From Branchiostoma floridae (taxonomy: Eukaryota; Chordata; Leptocardii; Amphioxiformes; Branchiostomatidae): a stretch of DNA of 64,000 nucleotides. The notes beneath the pieces were generated by a model, which saw nothing but the letters and a program-made list of their open reading frames with translations, searched no databases and had not been told where the DNA came from. Shown piece after piece: positions 10,801 to 22,800 of the stretch. Positions within the stretch are counted from its first letter, which is position 1; the number at the start of each line of letters is the position of its first letter. The stretch spans positions 1,763,960 through 1,827,959 of the forward strand of contig NC_049980.1 of assembly GCF_000003815.2 (NCBI RefSeq), in the 5' to 3' direction. The translations under genes and the position numbers were made by a program.

Positions 10801-13800
10801 CTAGAAGGAAGGGTGATATCTCTACCCTGCCCAGAGCCTTATCTGCTGGGTACTACAGTTCACACTCACCGTCCTCCCAGCCGAGGTCATCGCTGGGGCT
10901 GGTGTTGTCAGCACGCTCCATCAGAGCTGCTCGACGGGCCTCGTCCTGCATGGGGAGACAAACACAAGGGTCTAGATCAGTAGCTCTCATAAAAACTATT
11001 CAATTTCTTACCATCCTAAATATTAACCCAGGTACTGCAGTGTAAATGCAGAAATCTTAACTGTGGTTTCATGCTCACGGCTTTTACGGTGGCTGCTAAA
11101 CCATGAATTCAATACCATCGCGAACATTTTTCTATTACACAATTTACAGCATGTGACTACAGTGAATGGCACTACCGTGAATTCAAAACTCACAAACACC
11201 CCATCTTACTGCTACCGCAAAATTAAATACCAGCAAACGAAATGCATTTACAGTACCTGTTGCCATCTGCAATGATTTTCAATCTACCAGTTTGACTGAC
11301 ACTTTATTTCTTGACTCTAGAATGTTTGTTGTAACTGTAAAACATTTGTAGTGAGGATCTTACCTGCTGCAGCTGGTGGAGCTTGTAGAAATACCTCTGC
11401 CAGAACTCGGAGTGGGAAACAGCTGATGGCACCTGGGAAAACAAGTGGATCAACAGTGGTGAGCTTGCCTAATGAGGTGGAGAGGAGTCCAGATAAACTA
11501 GAAAGGCAACATCTTTTAAACATTAACATAATTTATGCAACTGGAGTCATTCATTGAATTACTGCAATAATAAACAAACATTTTTTGTGAAATGTTTTGG
11601 CATACAATGAAATTTGCCTAATTGTTTCTTGACAAAATCAAGTACATTGTACTTTGAAATTAAATTTTTTTCATTTATGTGAAATAGATGTAACATGGCC
11701 GTTTTAAGGAAAGTTGAACAACATTATTAAGTATAAGAACATTTAAATTAAACTTTAAATTGATAGAGCTACCACTGTGCAGCCATTTGGTTTTTTGACC
11801 GAAGAAGAGCCAAGTAGAGTGTGGTTTATATGTCATTTCGTGTACCCTTGATAATTTATCGCATGCATGTACCCTTAATCCTAAGGATCAACTAAAGTAT
11901 GGTCTTCANNNNNNNNNNNNNNNNNNNNNNNNNNNNNNNNNNNNNNNNNNNNNNNNNNNNNNNNNNNNNNNNNNNNNNNNNNNNNNNNNNNNNNNNNNNN
12001 NNNNNNNNACTCACAAATTTGGCCGTCGCTCCTGTACAGCGTTTGGTTTGGTTTGATAAAAATCTCCATTAGCGACTGATATGTCACTATTCTTCCTGGA
12101 GATTTGTAGAGAATCACCAATTCTAGAAGGAAGGATTTGCACCATCGCACACCACACCATCGCATGTGTGGGGGTTCAACGTGCATGGCTCTCCCCAAAC
12201 ACGGGATCTCCATTTAACGTCCTATCCGAGGGACAGCCCTAGCCAAAGGTACTTATCTAACCTGAGTAAAGTGAGGAAAGCCATGTAAAGTGCCTTTCCC
12301 AAGGGCACAAGATCAGTGACACGGCAGGATTCAAACTCAAGACCTCTCAGTCCCGAGCGAAACATGCTGCCGCTGTGCCACGCAATCTCACTTTGCACCT
12401 GTTGCACAGACATACCTGTGCCCTGCCATACACAGCAGTTGGCGAGGCCGGACCGATACGAATCTCTTCCACATCATCATCATCCACAGCCAGACTCCGA
12501 GAGATGGCGCCAAGAAAGTTGGAGAGGCCTTCCTTTAGAGTACCTCCTGTTGCTGACTGCTCTGCCTTCATAGAACACATATCAACAAAAGGTTCTATTA
12601 CCACAAAGTCTTCAAACATTACGCACACGCTTAATGGAGAAGTATGAAATCAAGGCAGCTTTAGAGATAACTTCTGAATAAAACAATGGGAAAGTTCATT
12701 GACTTCATTGACTCTGTTGACAATGTTCATTTTATCATATGGATGACATCCACATTTCCATCAATTTTTGGCCATTTCTAAAAATGAAACCACAGAAAAA
12801 CTTAACCACATTGCAGGGCTCTAGCCAGCATCCGTTTTTCCGTCAATTGACGGAAATTTGCTGCGTGCGACGGAAAAATTTTACAACCAATCCGTCAACC
12901 TTGATGAACAAAAATCCTTGGTGGAAGCTACAAGCGGCTTGGGGACGCCGATCACGGCCATAAAAGCCACAAACTGTTTGTTTTGCTATTCTTATGATTG
13001 TTGACAATGTGTGTCGGTGCCCTTTCGCATACGATAATCTCATTAAAACACGTTTTTCAAGGTCTCAGTTCAATCTCTCTAACTCCTCGAATAGTGTTTT
13101 CGCAACAATGGGCATTGGCTGACGGAAAAAAATTTCGAGCTGGCTAGAGCCCTGCCCCATTGTAAATTGTGCAAAGCAGCTGAAAATTATCACTTACTGT
13201 AAATTGAAATTTGCATAACAGATACTTATGGCATAAAATGCCAACATCAAAGAAGATGTGAAAAAAACAAAAATGAAAACAAGAACGTTCAGTCATTTGC
13301 TCAACCTTCCTATCCACTTAGATTTCATAATGAAGGCAACTTTTTTTTGGGCCCAACATTTTTATTCTCACAAGTTTTGGGGTTCCCAGAGGATGTCAGC
13401 CAAGATAATCAAATCAACATGGCCTTCATTACTAAAAAATGACCATTTTTCTATCCACTAACATTATGTATCAAAGATTTAAAGCTTCTGCATCCATTAT
13501 TTATATTCCATATTATCAGGCCTGGATGGCTAGTCATAATAAACGTCTATAGGCATTTATGGCTCCCTAACATATACATTGTATATACATGTGACAAAAA
13601 GTTTGTATTTCTCATTTATGCTATTCCATCACCAAACAGAAGATATGACAAGTTACTTGTATTTTCATCCATTGGTTAAACTTAAAAGCACTCCAACCAA
13701 GCCACCACCAGACATGCATTTACATCACACAACATCAAACATACCAGTTCTGATGGCTGAGAAATCTGGTGTTCCTGTTTGAAAAACCATAACTTTTAGG

Positions 13801-16800
13801 ACTCCAAAGGTTACTTTATATTAGATTACTACCACCACGTAAGAAGAGGATTTAGCTGGTGCAAGAATTGAAGCTCCATTTTGAAGCCACATTGCCATAA
13901 TGTGTCATTGTTCCTTACATCACAGAAAATTAATTTGTAGGTTGATTCTTGGATTTAGTAAAAAAATCTTTTGAAGTACCCCATAGAAAACAAAACCCTG
14001 ATGTTAGGTCATATAGCAAAGAGAAAGCAGGCACTTCTTTTGCAAAATTACGTCAGAAAGAACTTTTAATGGCTCCCATTAATGTAGGTCCCATTTAGTT
14101 CTGCTAGTGTGACTTTACTTACATGCAGTTTGGACTTGACAGTGGTTGCTGTAGAAGCTACAGCTGTTGCTGTGTCCTTCTGAACAACTGTGGAGAACTC
14201 CGTCAGGTCTCTCTTCATGAAGTCAAACACTTCACCTGACTAAAACACAGTCAACAGAAACAAAGCATTCAAATGAACAGTTCGGACATATCTATCAGCG
14301 TTCCCGCCAGGTTCTTGAAAGTATGCGTCCAAATATTTGGGAGGGAGGTATTGAGCGCCGGAGGCGCGATACGAGCGCCGTAGGCGCTCGCATTTTAGGG
14401 GGGTCGGGGGGCATGCTCCCCCGGGAAAATTTGGATTTTCAAACCCTCTAAAACACAATTTCCCGCAATTTGAGAGGAAAATCATGCGCTTGAGATTGGA
14501 TGTCGGTTGCCTCTTTACTCTCGTTATTCAGTAATCGACAACCGCCCTCTCTCAAAAAATACACTATAGCGCGGGGAATCAGCCGTCCGTGATCTGGCAC
14601 GGGTATAATTTCTCCAGACATGAAAATTTTTGGATTTTTTATGCTTCGCAACAGGGCTCTAGCCAGTTCGTCAGCCCATGGAAAAATTCTGCCAACTTCT
14701 TCCGTCATTGAAAATGTCGACCTCGTGCGATCGATGTTGCGCCCTCCTTCATCAGCTCATCAAATAGTTTTCCGAGACGATAAAATAACGACGCCATTAC
14801 ACTTTGTGTTTTTTCTTCTATTTTTCGCGATGATTTTACTGAAATTTTTCGAATCGGTGGGGTTTTACAAGGCCGTGCCGTCATTTTCCACGAGCGTGAG
14901 TTTGTTTCCTGCGACCTCAGGTAACCCCGTTTTCGGCGTGAAGTCTTTGGCTGGATTTCTTTTTAAATAGACCAAGAACGTTATACATTACTCGAAGGAG
15001 GACGATCTCTTGCCTCTTTGGAAGTGATCAGTGCCGGGGTAGCCTTGAAGTAGTAGCCAGAAAGACGTTCCACCGTGCTGGGCGCTGCGATCGACGGTCC
15101 ATCTTGGGAGGGGGGCGTGCCGCGCCATGTGCCACGGAGGCCAACACCAGTGCACAGCCGACTCGATCGACGCTTGACAACAATATTGTGGCCCCTTTTC
15201 TGCCACAAATTTTGTCTTTTTGAAACAAAACAAATTTGGAAATAAGAAATAAAGAGTATAGTTTTGGATTCTTCACTTATTTACCGCGCACCGCTTTTTT
15301 AACTTGGATAAATGGGGAAACTTTAATAGTAAATTGTTAGCAGCTAGGGAAGAAACTTGCCAGACGACACGGGCGGCTACCAATATCACAAAACAACGTC
15401 ACGTGCGCTAATACTCGGTAACTTTTCTCCGATGACCAATGACAGAGTACATCATTACATTTATCAAACGCTGATTGGTTATTAAGATGATTAGATTTGG
15501 ACCTCGTGGCCAATCTAGACTGCTTGGCGCCGGCGGCCTGTTGTCAAAGATACCGACTGCCAATCAACTGCCCACAGCGTGAGAACTTTTGTTGAGATGT
15601 GCAACACTCGCGCAAAACAGTTTGTTTGTTCAATACTAGTATTATTAGCCACAAATCTTTACCAAATACATGAAAATGAGGACAAGTAAGTATCATGTTA
15701 AAATCAGAATATAAAATCTGCATAAGATTTCTTCCAGTGTTACAGAATGCTGACTGTGAGATGTATTTCACGGACTACAAATAATTATATTGCGCAACGG
15801 ACAGCTCAGACTGGCGCGTGGATGGGTTTGTCGCACATGGGTCCGCTAGTTGTAAAACGTGCCGCGCTCCGCCCCATTCACAGACTACTGGGATGGCCGG
15901 AAAGTGAACAATTTGAAGTATAAATTGTAAAGGTAGGATTCCTTCTTATAAAGACAGATTTTTTAAAAAGATTCCAGATACATTTTGTACACTGGTGGTA
16001 CAGGTCAGCCTTTCTTACAGATTTTTTTATGGACGCATTCAGCCGAGCCGAGTGCGTCTTTCCAGAAAAAAATGCGTCCAAAGACGTAAAGACGTATGCC
16101 TGGCGGGAACGCTGATATCTATAATTAACAGCATAATTAAAATCCATCCAATTTGACTACCTACAGAATACAAAATCATATAGATGGGTAAAATCTTCCA
16201 ACTTAGCCTCTGGAAATTTTCAACTGCAAGATAATCACATCTGTCATCGCTGATTCCGAGTCTACTTATCTGTAGACTAGTCTTTAAAAAGTGCTTAAGC
16301 TTGTTTACGTACAGGTACACAAGTGTTTTGGTCCGGGCCTCACCTATACAATTTGACAGGTACGGTACAGGTGCGGGCCGGGTATTTAGGTACACAGTTA
16401 TGGGCATAAATATAGAATACAACACGGTGTATTCCGTATCGCTCAAGGTATCAGCCCGACCACGGGTCGGATCGCCTGACGGCCGAAAGCTGGAGGGTGA
16501 TCTGACCCACGGGAGGGCTGACACCGAGGGTGATGCGGAATACACTGTGTTGTATTTCATCTATGTTATACCCACCTGAGAAAACCCATGTTTTGATGCA
16601 AAATTAGGCTGAAGTTGAACAAATTTGGTGCCCTCGAACAATAAGTGTTGCAACAGTAATGTTCCAACGTCCGAATCAGGTACTAGTGAATTGCCAACCG
16701 TGCCGTATTCGGCCCGCTCCAAACAGTTCGATTTATTCGAATGGAGCCTGTGTGATACGCCTTTCGAACCTGTGCGATACGGAAACGTACGGCCCGGTCC

Positions 16801-17690
16801 AGAACACCCATATCGAACGTTTTCGCGTCACAGGTATGACAAAAAACTCCTTACAAAATGTGTCTTCAAGTATCCCCTCAGTGCTATTTGTAATTTCATA
16901 ACACAGTAGTACACATAAATGCGTCAGCAATCGCAAACAATCAACGTCCCCATATAAAGTTAGCAACTAATACTAGTAATAGCCTCTTATCATAAATTAC
17001 GCAGATGACACCTTCAATTAAATTACACATGTCACACCAAGTGTATATATGGAATTTGGGTAAAGTTAATTCGTGAAGGTTACATCATCACAAAAATAAA
17101 GGGGGGCTGATGACATATATAGGTCTGGGACTCTAGGACATGGGGGTGACGACTTAGGACAGAACTGAGGGGGGTTGTAACCCTTAGCACAGTGGGACAG
17201 AGGGGGGAGAATTGGGGGCAGCAGAATTTAGGGGATTGAAGTACTAGTAGTGTCACCGACCCCCTCTATTCTATTGCTTTTCCCCCTTGGAACGGCCCAT
17301 TTTGACAGATTTTGTTGCCATCACACTTATCACTGTTGCACTGCAAATTATACTGGTAACGTAACAGTTTTGGGTTCCACATTCAATTACAGAATGGTTT
17401 AGACAGTGTATGTCACTCAGAGCTTTGTTGTCACTCCTCTTATTGTTCACATAGACAGTCGCCCAGAAAACTGTGTCGTCATCTGGTTCAGTGAAACATT
17501 CCGTTCCTACCTTGTCTTTGGCTGCTTTAACCCAGCCGCCGAACCACGTGTCGCCTCCCCTGGTGATACAAACCAACATTTGTGAGACTAAGACTAAATT
17601 CGGCAAACTTCATACAGTAAAACAGACGAAAATGTCAAGAAAGAAGCACCAAAACAACTCAGAGGATTACGTCACTCACCCTTCCGCCAT
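7872..17690 (-). CDS. BSDC1: BSD domain-containing protein 1 (BSDC1), ten visible coding exons
   Basis: Coding exons in gene order: 17680-17690 (ATG GCG GAA GG), 17511-17559, 14123-14239, 12416-12565, [missing], 11364-11432, 10870-10945, 10302-10382, 9061-9765, 8429-8532, 7872-7913 (stop TGA). All visible junctions are GT-AG and keep phase. Diagnostic matches to the vertebrate family are MAEG at the start, EVFDFMKRDLTEFSTVVQKD in exon 3, LKEGLSNFLGAISRS in exon 4, the second half of the BSD domain with its Phe-Trp pair (AVSHSEFWQRYFYKLHQL) in exon 5, DDWEKDFDLDLTEEEM in exon 9, and the acidic end DDDWESWE. The front half of the BSD domain is absent between exons 4 and 5, where a 100-N gap lies. 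The visible exons code for 467 residues, already longer than the roughly 430-residue human protein, because exon 8 is a long acidic Ser/Glu-rich insert. The BSD fold is shared with TFIIH subunits and synapse-associated proteins; the function of BSDC1 itself is little known. Confidence 0.93.
8073..8176. repeat. Tandem duplication of a 45-bp unit
   Basis: A unit starting GTCTGGAGCGAGCTGCC and ending GACCTCAATAC occurs at 8073 and again at 8132 with no visible mismatch. The period is 59 bp with a 14-bp spacer. It lies in the last intron of BSDC1. Confidence 0.85.
8637..9030. mobile_element. Decayed copy of the CAGTCAAACCTG MITE family
   Basis: The left end CAGTCAAACCTGCCCAAG follows TA. The right end is a diverged CTTAGGCAGGTTTTAGCATA. 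It resembles the copies at 4,941 and 34,108 and sits in BSDC1 intron 8, ending about 30 bp from the donor site of exon 8. Confidence 0.55.
11032..11253. mobile_element. Decayed CTGTAAATGCA / CGCGGTGG MITE
   Basis: Ends related to CTGTAAATGCA are followed by a decayed form of the CGCGAAC-rich interior. It closes with TGCATTTACAG followed by TA at 11,254. Better copies are at 22,400, 58,838 and 63,213. Located in BSDC1 intron 5. Confidence 0.6.
11909..12008. other. 100-N assembly gap
   Basis: Exactly 100 N, the conventional placeholder for a gap of unknown length. It falls between BSDC1 exons 4 and 5, where the conserved first half of the BSD domain should be encoded, so the missing coding sequence is probably here. 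Confidence 0.98.
12145..12400 (-). repeat. tRNA-derived SINE, minus orientation
   Basis: On the minus strand the unit begins with a tRNA-like head (GCGTGGCACAGCGGCAGC, then a B-box-like GAGTTTGAATCCTGC). It continues with CCTTGGGAAAGGCACTTTAC and TTTCCTCACTTTACTCAGG. The same body recurs at 57,445-57,690 (plus) and 58,745-59,205 (minus). The head has no intact cloverleaf, so it is a SINE and not a functional tRNA gene. Confidence 0.7.
12814..13154. mobile_element. hAT-type MITE with CAGGGCTCTAGCCAGC ends
   Basis: The termini CAGGGCTCTAGCCAGC and GCTGGCTAGAGCCCTG are perfect inverted repeats. The 8-bp flanks CCACATTG (left) and CCCCATTG (right) match at 7 of 8 positions, as expected for an aged hAT target duplication. 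The interior holds GACGGAAA motifs pointing inward from both sides. No ORF; in BSDC1 intron 3. Confidence 0.75.
14296..16114. mobile_element. 1.8-kb hAT-like element with exact 8-bp target duplication
   Basis: The inverted termini CAGCGTTCCCGCCAGG and CCTGGCGGGAACGCTG are bordered by ATATCTAT on both sides (14288-14295 and 16115-16122), an exact 8-bp duplication typical of hAT transposons. The interior contains short palindromes (GAGCGCCGGAGGCGC and GAGCGCCGTAGGCGCTC near 14,355-14,390) and, at 14,654, the one-sided end AGGGCTCTAGCCAG of the 12,814 family. No long transposase ORF is visible, so it is non-autonomous or decayed. It fills most of BSDC1 intron 2. Confidence 0.8.
16215..16925 (+). 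repeat. Segmental duplicate of 19,417-19,714
   Basis: The block beginning CAACTGCAAGATAATCACAT and running through TTGTTTACGTACAGGTACAC matches 19,417-19,600. Its far end (ACAAAATGTGTC, CCTCAGTGCTATTTG, CAGTAGTACAC, AAATGCGTC) matches 19,608-19,714. The extra middle part here includes an inverted-repeat element at 16,416-16,556. Copy 1 is in BSDC1 intron territory; copy 2 ends about 90 bp before the gene A start codon. Confidence 0.75.
16416..16556. mobile_element. Short inverted-repeat MITE (AATACAACACGGTGTATTCC ends)
   Basis: AATACAACACGGTGTATTCC at the left is inverted at the right as GGAATACACTGTGTTGTATT. The 141-bp unit is absent from the paralogous block near 19,600, so it looks like an insertion after the duplication. 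Confidence 0.7.
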
Positions 17691-17879
17691 GTTGACTGCC
17701 CGTACTGAGCATGCGTGGTAACCTTTAACCTTATCGATAACAGGTGTTATTCAGTACCCTCCAAGCAGAGGTTTGGTTCCGGCTGTTTTTGACGTGTTTT
17801 TAGGCGGTTTTGTCGGCCCCTCTCTTTTCTTTATGTCTGCTGGCCGAGTCGAACCTCTGTTTTAACGTCATGAAAATGG

Positions 17880-18310
17880 AGAGTAGGCCACAGCATGCAA
17901 TGTACTTTTATCGATAATTTCAACGCACTCATTCTCATTAAGTATTGCCTGATTTTGAAAAAAAAAGAAAAAGAATTTCCCTGACCCGGAAATGGTAAAC
18001 ACGACGAGCTCGAGAACGTACAGAAATTGGAAAATATATTGTGTCGTAGCCTTGGTTGTACTTGTACAAGTGACTAGTAGGGAGTACATGACTAGTAGGG
18101 AGCATGTCGAAGTGAAACTTGTTTTGTTGTAAAAATTTCTGTATTCGAGAAGCGCACAAAGTGACACTAGTATCACTATAACTACACTCAAGACTACCAC
18201 ACTAGCGACACTCTCAAATGCTAGGGTAAAAAAATTTATTGTCTTTTTTGAATGTCATCCATGAAATTGACTTGCTGTAGCCCACTGTGGCTATGGCCTT
18301 ACATCGCATT
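17880..18310. repeat. Dispersed block shared with 43,970-44,520 and partly 59,320-59,560
   Basis: Order-conserved similarity to 43,970-44,520: a GAAAAAAAA-rich patch, GTTGTACTTGTACA, GTGAAACTTG, AAGTGACACTAGTATCA, then GTCATCCATGAAATTGACTTG and TGGCCTTA. The last part also matches 59,450-59,490. No ORF. Either an old repeat family or duplicated flanks of the CABIT genes. Confidence 0.55.
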
Positions 18311-18448
18311 TCTCGCCAATGTTTAACACTAAATAGTCTACGTTACCGTCTGTAGTAATTTTGCGTTTCTGAAAAAAAGACTTCCAAAAGTCTCAGCCCT
18401 CCGACGATATGTAACGTCAGATAGCAATCAAAAGATGGCAAGGGTATA

Positions 18449-18521
18449 CCGTAAATGCAGAAATGTTCGCAGTGGGTTTATGTTCTCCTTTTTCGCTGTG
18501 ACCGCTTCACCGCGAAAAAAA
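18449..18521. mobile_element. Half copy of the CTGTAAATGCA / CGCGGTGG MITE
   Basis: It starts CCGTAAATGCAGAAATGTTCG after TA and reads through a CACCGCGAA segment, then breaks off. Truncated relative to 63,213-63,420. Confidence 0.6.
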
Positions 18522-18827
18522 CACACCTGAAAAAAAGCTTTGTTCTGCCCTCTCCATGCCTAACCCCTTGTCTAAACGCTACATGTAACGTTATACGTAA
18601 CGTTACGTGCTAATACACGTTTGTATAGTATTATGGCAGGTGCCTGTTACGGTGAAGATGCCAAAATACATTTAACACAAATTAAACACAGACCCAACCT
18701 TTGACCATTGAATGTATATCTACCAAATATTGCTACGTATCCAGAGGATGTGTTATGTTTAATCAGTGTCAGTTGATCATGCCAGACTTTAACAGCAGCA
18801 TTATCGCGTGGCAGTTCGATGGCGTTA

Positions 18828-19059
18828 TACCCCTGTCACCGTTGGCGAAAATCGATCGGACGACGATTCTGCGGCAATCGCCCGAGCCTCACTTATAATA
18901 ATAACTTTATTGCACAACAATTGTACAAGGTACAAAGTATGGGTTATATGTGACAGGGACGGTTTTCAGGTGAAAAATACGCGCAACCCTCAGTCGATCT
19001 TAAATATGGCTGATCTTCCATCGAGACGCCCGAACATCGTGGATAATGTGACAGGGGTA
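18828..19059 (-). mobile_element. PIF/Harbinger-like MITE, TACCCCTGTCAC ends (copy 1, inverted)
   Basis: The inverted termini TACCCCTGTCACC and GTGACAGGGGTA enclose an interior shared with 21,072-21,304 and 23,578-23,815. This copy runs in the opposite direction. The interior includes a TTGCACAACAATTGTACAAGG patch next to a poly(A)-signal-like AATAAAG on the other strand. Confidence 0.75.
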
Positions 19060-19803
19060 TAAGCAAGACTAACGTCATTTACAGCGACCGATCCTGATAA
19101 AACTTGTAATTAGGTTGGGTGAAATAAAACATACAAAGGGCACTGATTGGATGGAAGACTAGTACTTATGAGGGTCGTACAGTGTTACGTCATAGGTATA
19201 GTATAGTACAAATTTAAGGTACAGGTACAGGCACGGGTTTAGGTACAGGTCCGGACCATATCATCGGCTGTACCTACATAAGTTTGATAAAGTATACGTA
19301 AGCTTAACATGTAGCTAACTGTCTGTTTAAGTGATAAATTGTAATCTTTGCATGGGGAACTACTTATATTTTTTTTTTATTTGACTCTCAAAACCATTTA
19401 TTGTTCTCTTAATTTTCAACTGCAAGATAATCACATTTGTCATCGCTGATCCCGAGTCTACCGTTATCTATGTGACTAGTCTTTAAAAAGTGCTTAAGCT
19501 TGTTTACGTACAGGTACACAGGTGTTTTGTTCCGGGCATGTGCCCATTCAATTTTACAGGTACGGTACAGGTACGGGTATTTACGTACACAGTTATGGGC
19601 GTCAAAGTCCTTACAAAATGTATCGCCTATACAAGTTTCGCCTAAGGCATTAGCTGCCCGTCACCTCAGTGCTATTTGCAATTTCATACCTCAGTAGTAC
19701 ACTTTAATAAATGCGTCGGCAAACAATAAAAGGTGACTTCCTCTTTTCAAGTTCCCCACCAAATGACCTTTGTTCGACCCCCCTTTACTGCACTTGGGGC
19801 AAG

Positions 19804-22800
19804 ATGGCGGGCCGCGGTACGCTAGAGACAGTGGAGTGGATCGACTACAGGGATTTTAGCCCGGAGGAGTTTCTCGAAGAAGCCAATGACTTTCCCCAGA
19901 TGGTGCAAATAAGCGAGGGTTTCTACGGAGACGGAGAAATGTGGAGTTTCTCCTCGGGACAGATCTTTAAGATCCACGGCGTCAAGACGCAGGAGAAAGT
20001 GGTGACCACGGTAGAGGGAGGGCGCGACACACCCGGAAGTAAAGTTGAGAAACTTCACATCCCCCTCAACTATGGGGGGTATTTTGAAGTTTTACCGTCA
20101 GAACAAGAAGGTACAGACGTTGTCTACAACAGTGTAAGAGAGGTGGCGAAGAACTTTCCACGCTTCGTTTGTGTGGATACGGACATGTCCGTCACAAGTG
20201 ATATGGGAGGGGTTCGGCTGCACCGCGGGGACCAGTTAGAACTGTTGGAAAACGCCAAGCGACCCACCAAGACTGGTCTGAGACCCTTTCTCAAGTGCCG
20301 CGTGAACGATGACAAGGAGTGCTTCCTGCCTCACGAATGCCGGGGAAGGTTTCTGGTGATTCCCGACGAGAATTCGTACACCATCTCAGAGATCATAAAA
20401 AGGTGGGCCCACTTGAATAAAATTTATTTATGATGTTTTTTTAACCACCAGGTGTACAAATCCTTTGGTAGTAGACTGTACATGTAGGTGCCACACATTC
20501 CATGTTAGGGCTATTCCGACTTCCGCGAATACTTCTTCCCTTGCTTCCACGTGAAACTAAGAAACACAATGGTAAAGACTCGTGGTTTATTGTATCTGAT
20601 ATCTGTGATGTGTATATGAAATGCTTGACTATATGGCTATCAAGCTGAGGCTTTTAGTGAGTCAGTGATGAGTCCATGCGTCTTTTGGACGCGTTATTCT
20701 AAAAACAAGAGAGGAAATGGAGGCCCATGAAATGTAAGACCCTCCCAAAGACGCCCTTACCCAGTGAGGAGCAGATCCTATGACAAGCATAAATTCTGAT
20801 TGACCAGGGATGCTACCAGATCACGCATGTAGCCAAGGTCGTAAACTGTAATTGTCATTCGTGTGACCTGTCTGACAGCACATTTGCCCCTCAGGAAGCC
20901 CCATTTTCTCTAAAAAAACTGTCTGAAACTCCACACCCTGGAAGGGGGATTGTTTGGGGATGCCCCGGACCCTCAACAATACTCGCGACTCTCAGTCCGA
21001 CTGGGAAACGTAGACACCTTATCAACATCAACAATGTAACATTAGATATTAACATTGATGCGTATCGCTAATACCCCTGTCACATTATCCACGATCTTCC
21101 GGCGTATCGATGGAAGATATTAAGATCGACAGAGTGTTGCGCGTATACGTATTTTTTTTTACCTGAAAACCGCTCCTGTCACATATAAGCCATACTCTGT
21201 ACCTTGTATAGTTGTTGTGCAATAAAGTTATTATTACAAGCGAGGCTTGGGCGATTACCGCGGAATCGTCGTCCGATCGATTTTCGCCTAATGTGAGGGG
21301 GGTATAAGGAAGAGGCTTTCAGTTAGGCATGTATGTTCAAACCTCCCTTCACAACTTATCTGTCAATACAAGTGATTGTATAAAAATCTTAGATCTGAGT
21401 ATGGAAACTATGATACATATGCCACACAGATTTTGTCCACTTTATGTTAAATGAGAATTAGTGTTCATTCGCCTGAAAAGGGCAGATACTTACCCAAGAC
21501 GAGAGAACATGCAAATATTGTATCAGGAAAGCAATGGAAGATGAACTACATTTTATCTGTTAATGTTCACAGTGAGAAGTGAGCTATTCCTAAAAATCTA
21601 CAAAGCAAACTAGGCTAAATCCTATTATAAGTTCCTTGTCATTCTCTCAAGGAAGGGAGTAATGTGTTCTTCTGTGTTTTTTTACTTTCTGGTCTAATTG
21701 ATGAGATATTTCACTACATTGAAATTAATGTAAAACTACATGAACCTATAAAAATGCATTTAGCCACGAGGCACTTTCTCGCTGACACGGGTAACAACAC
21801 AACTGAAGCCCAGCTAGCGCGCGGCTATCAAACATTGCCTGCTAGTCTTAAGAATGGTCTGGTCTTGTTTAGACACAGCGTCTATCGGCTGTAGCAGTTA
21901 GTGTCAGGCTACAGATTATTAATGAATGAAGGAAAGACCTTTATTGTATATTCATGCCTCGACGGACTAGGTACAGGTCACTGGTAACAGGCATAACAGA
22001 CATGTGCAGAGACAACAAGATGCAATATTATTTCTCCATGTTGATTTCCTTCATTATTTATAACTACTAGTATTTGAAGGTGCTAAGCTAACAGGATGGT
22101 TAACATCTTCTCGCTTCTTTGTACAGGTGTAGATATAGGAACTCTCACTCTCACTCATCCTCGCCGATATAGGAACAGATAATGTTTGATATACAGAAAC
22201 CCTGATCTAGGCGCATCAAAAATAGAAATTTATCCGTTGCATTAAGATGTTCAAAATATGGAAACCCTTTTCTGATTTATTCATAAAGCACAATTCGTTT
22301 CTTGTGGTACAATCTACAGTGTAATATGTTTAGGGAAACGTTCGGGTTATTGACTGACAAAATGAAGTACACTTCAGGAGCAAACTTACGTTGGGTATAC
22401 TGTAAATGCATTTAAGTTCGCGGGGATTTAATTTCGCGGTAGCGGGAAAAGGGACTTTCGCGGTGGATTTAAGTTCGCGGTAACACCATAGACTGCAGTC
22501 TAAAACCATAATAAAAAATGTTCGCGGTGGTTTTAAGTTTTCTGCATTTACAGTATTATCGTCTACTTAGGCCATGTTGATTTCCTTCATTGTCTACAAC
22601 TTGCCAGGTTCCCCCTCCCTCGGCGTGTGCAGTTCTACGGCGGGTACATCAACTACTGCTCCCCGGAGGTCATGCAGTCGCTGGGGTACTCGTTCGATGG
22701 CATCCTGCGCTTAGAGGGGACCACGCTGGAGAAGTACCTCGTCGCCACCACTCAGGGTCTCACCCAAAAGACCAACGAAAACAAGAAAGATCTCCTGGTT

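Larger units (their letters stand above)
17691..19803. other. Head-to-head intergenic region between BSDC1 and gene A
   Basis: About 2.1 kb separates the two divergent start codons. Both promoters must lie here, or upstream of unseen 5' UTR exons, but I see no TATA box or other element I can assign. It holds the repeats at 17,880-18,310, 18,449-18,521, 18,828-19,059 and 19,417-19,714. The GTAACGTTA-rich patch near 18,590-18,610 is unexplained. Confidence 0.5.

Noticed and set aside
12009-12045. Minus-strand LYRSDGQICE beside the N gap as start of the missing BSDC1 exon
   Set aside because: It vaguely resembles the conserved LYxLQSDPATYC region, but there is no acceptor in front of it and a repeat adjoins. 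Left unassigned.
12340-12400. Functional tRNA gene
   Set aside because: It has box-like motifs but no full cloverleaf, and it is fused to a repeated SINE body.
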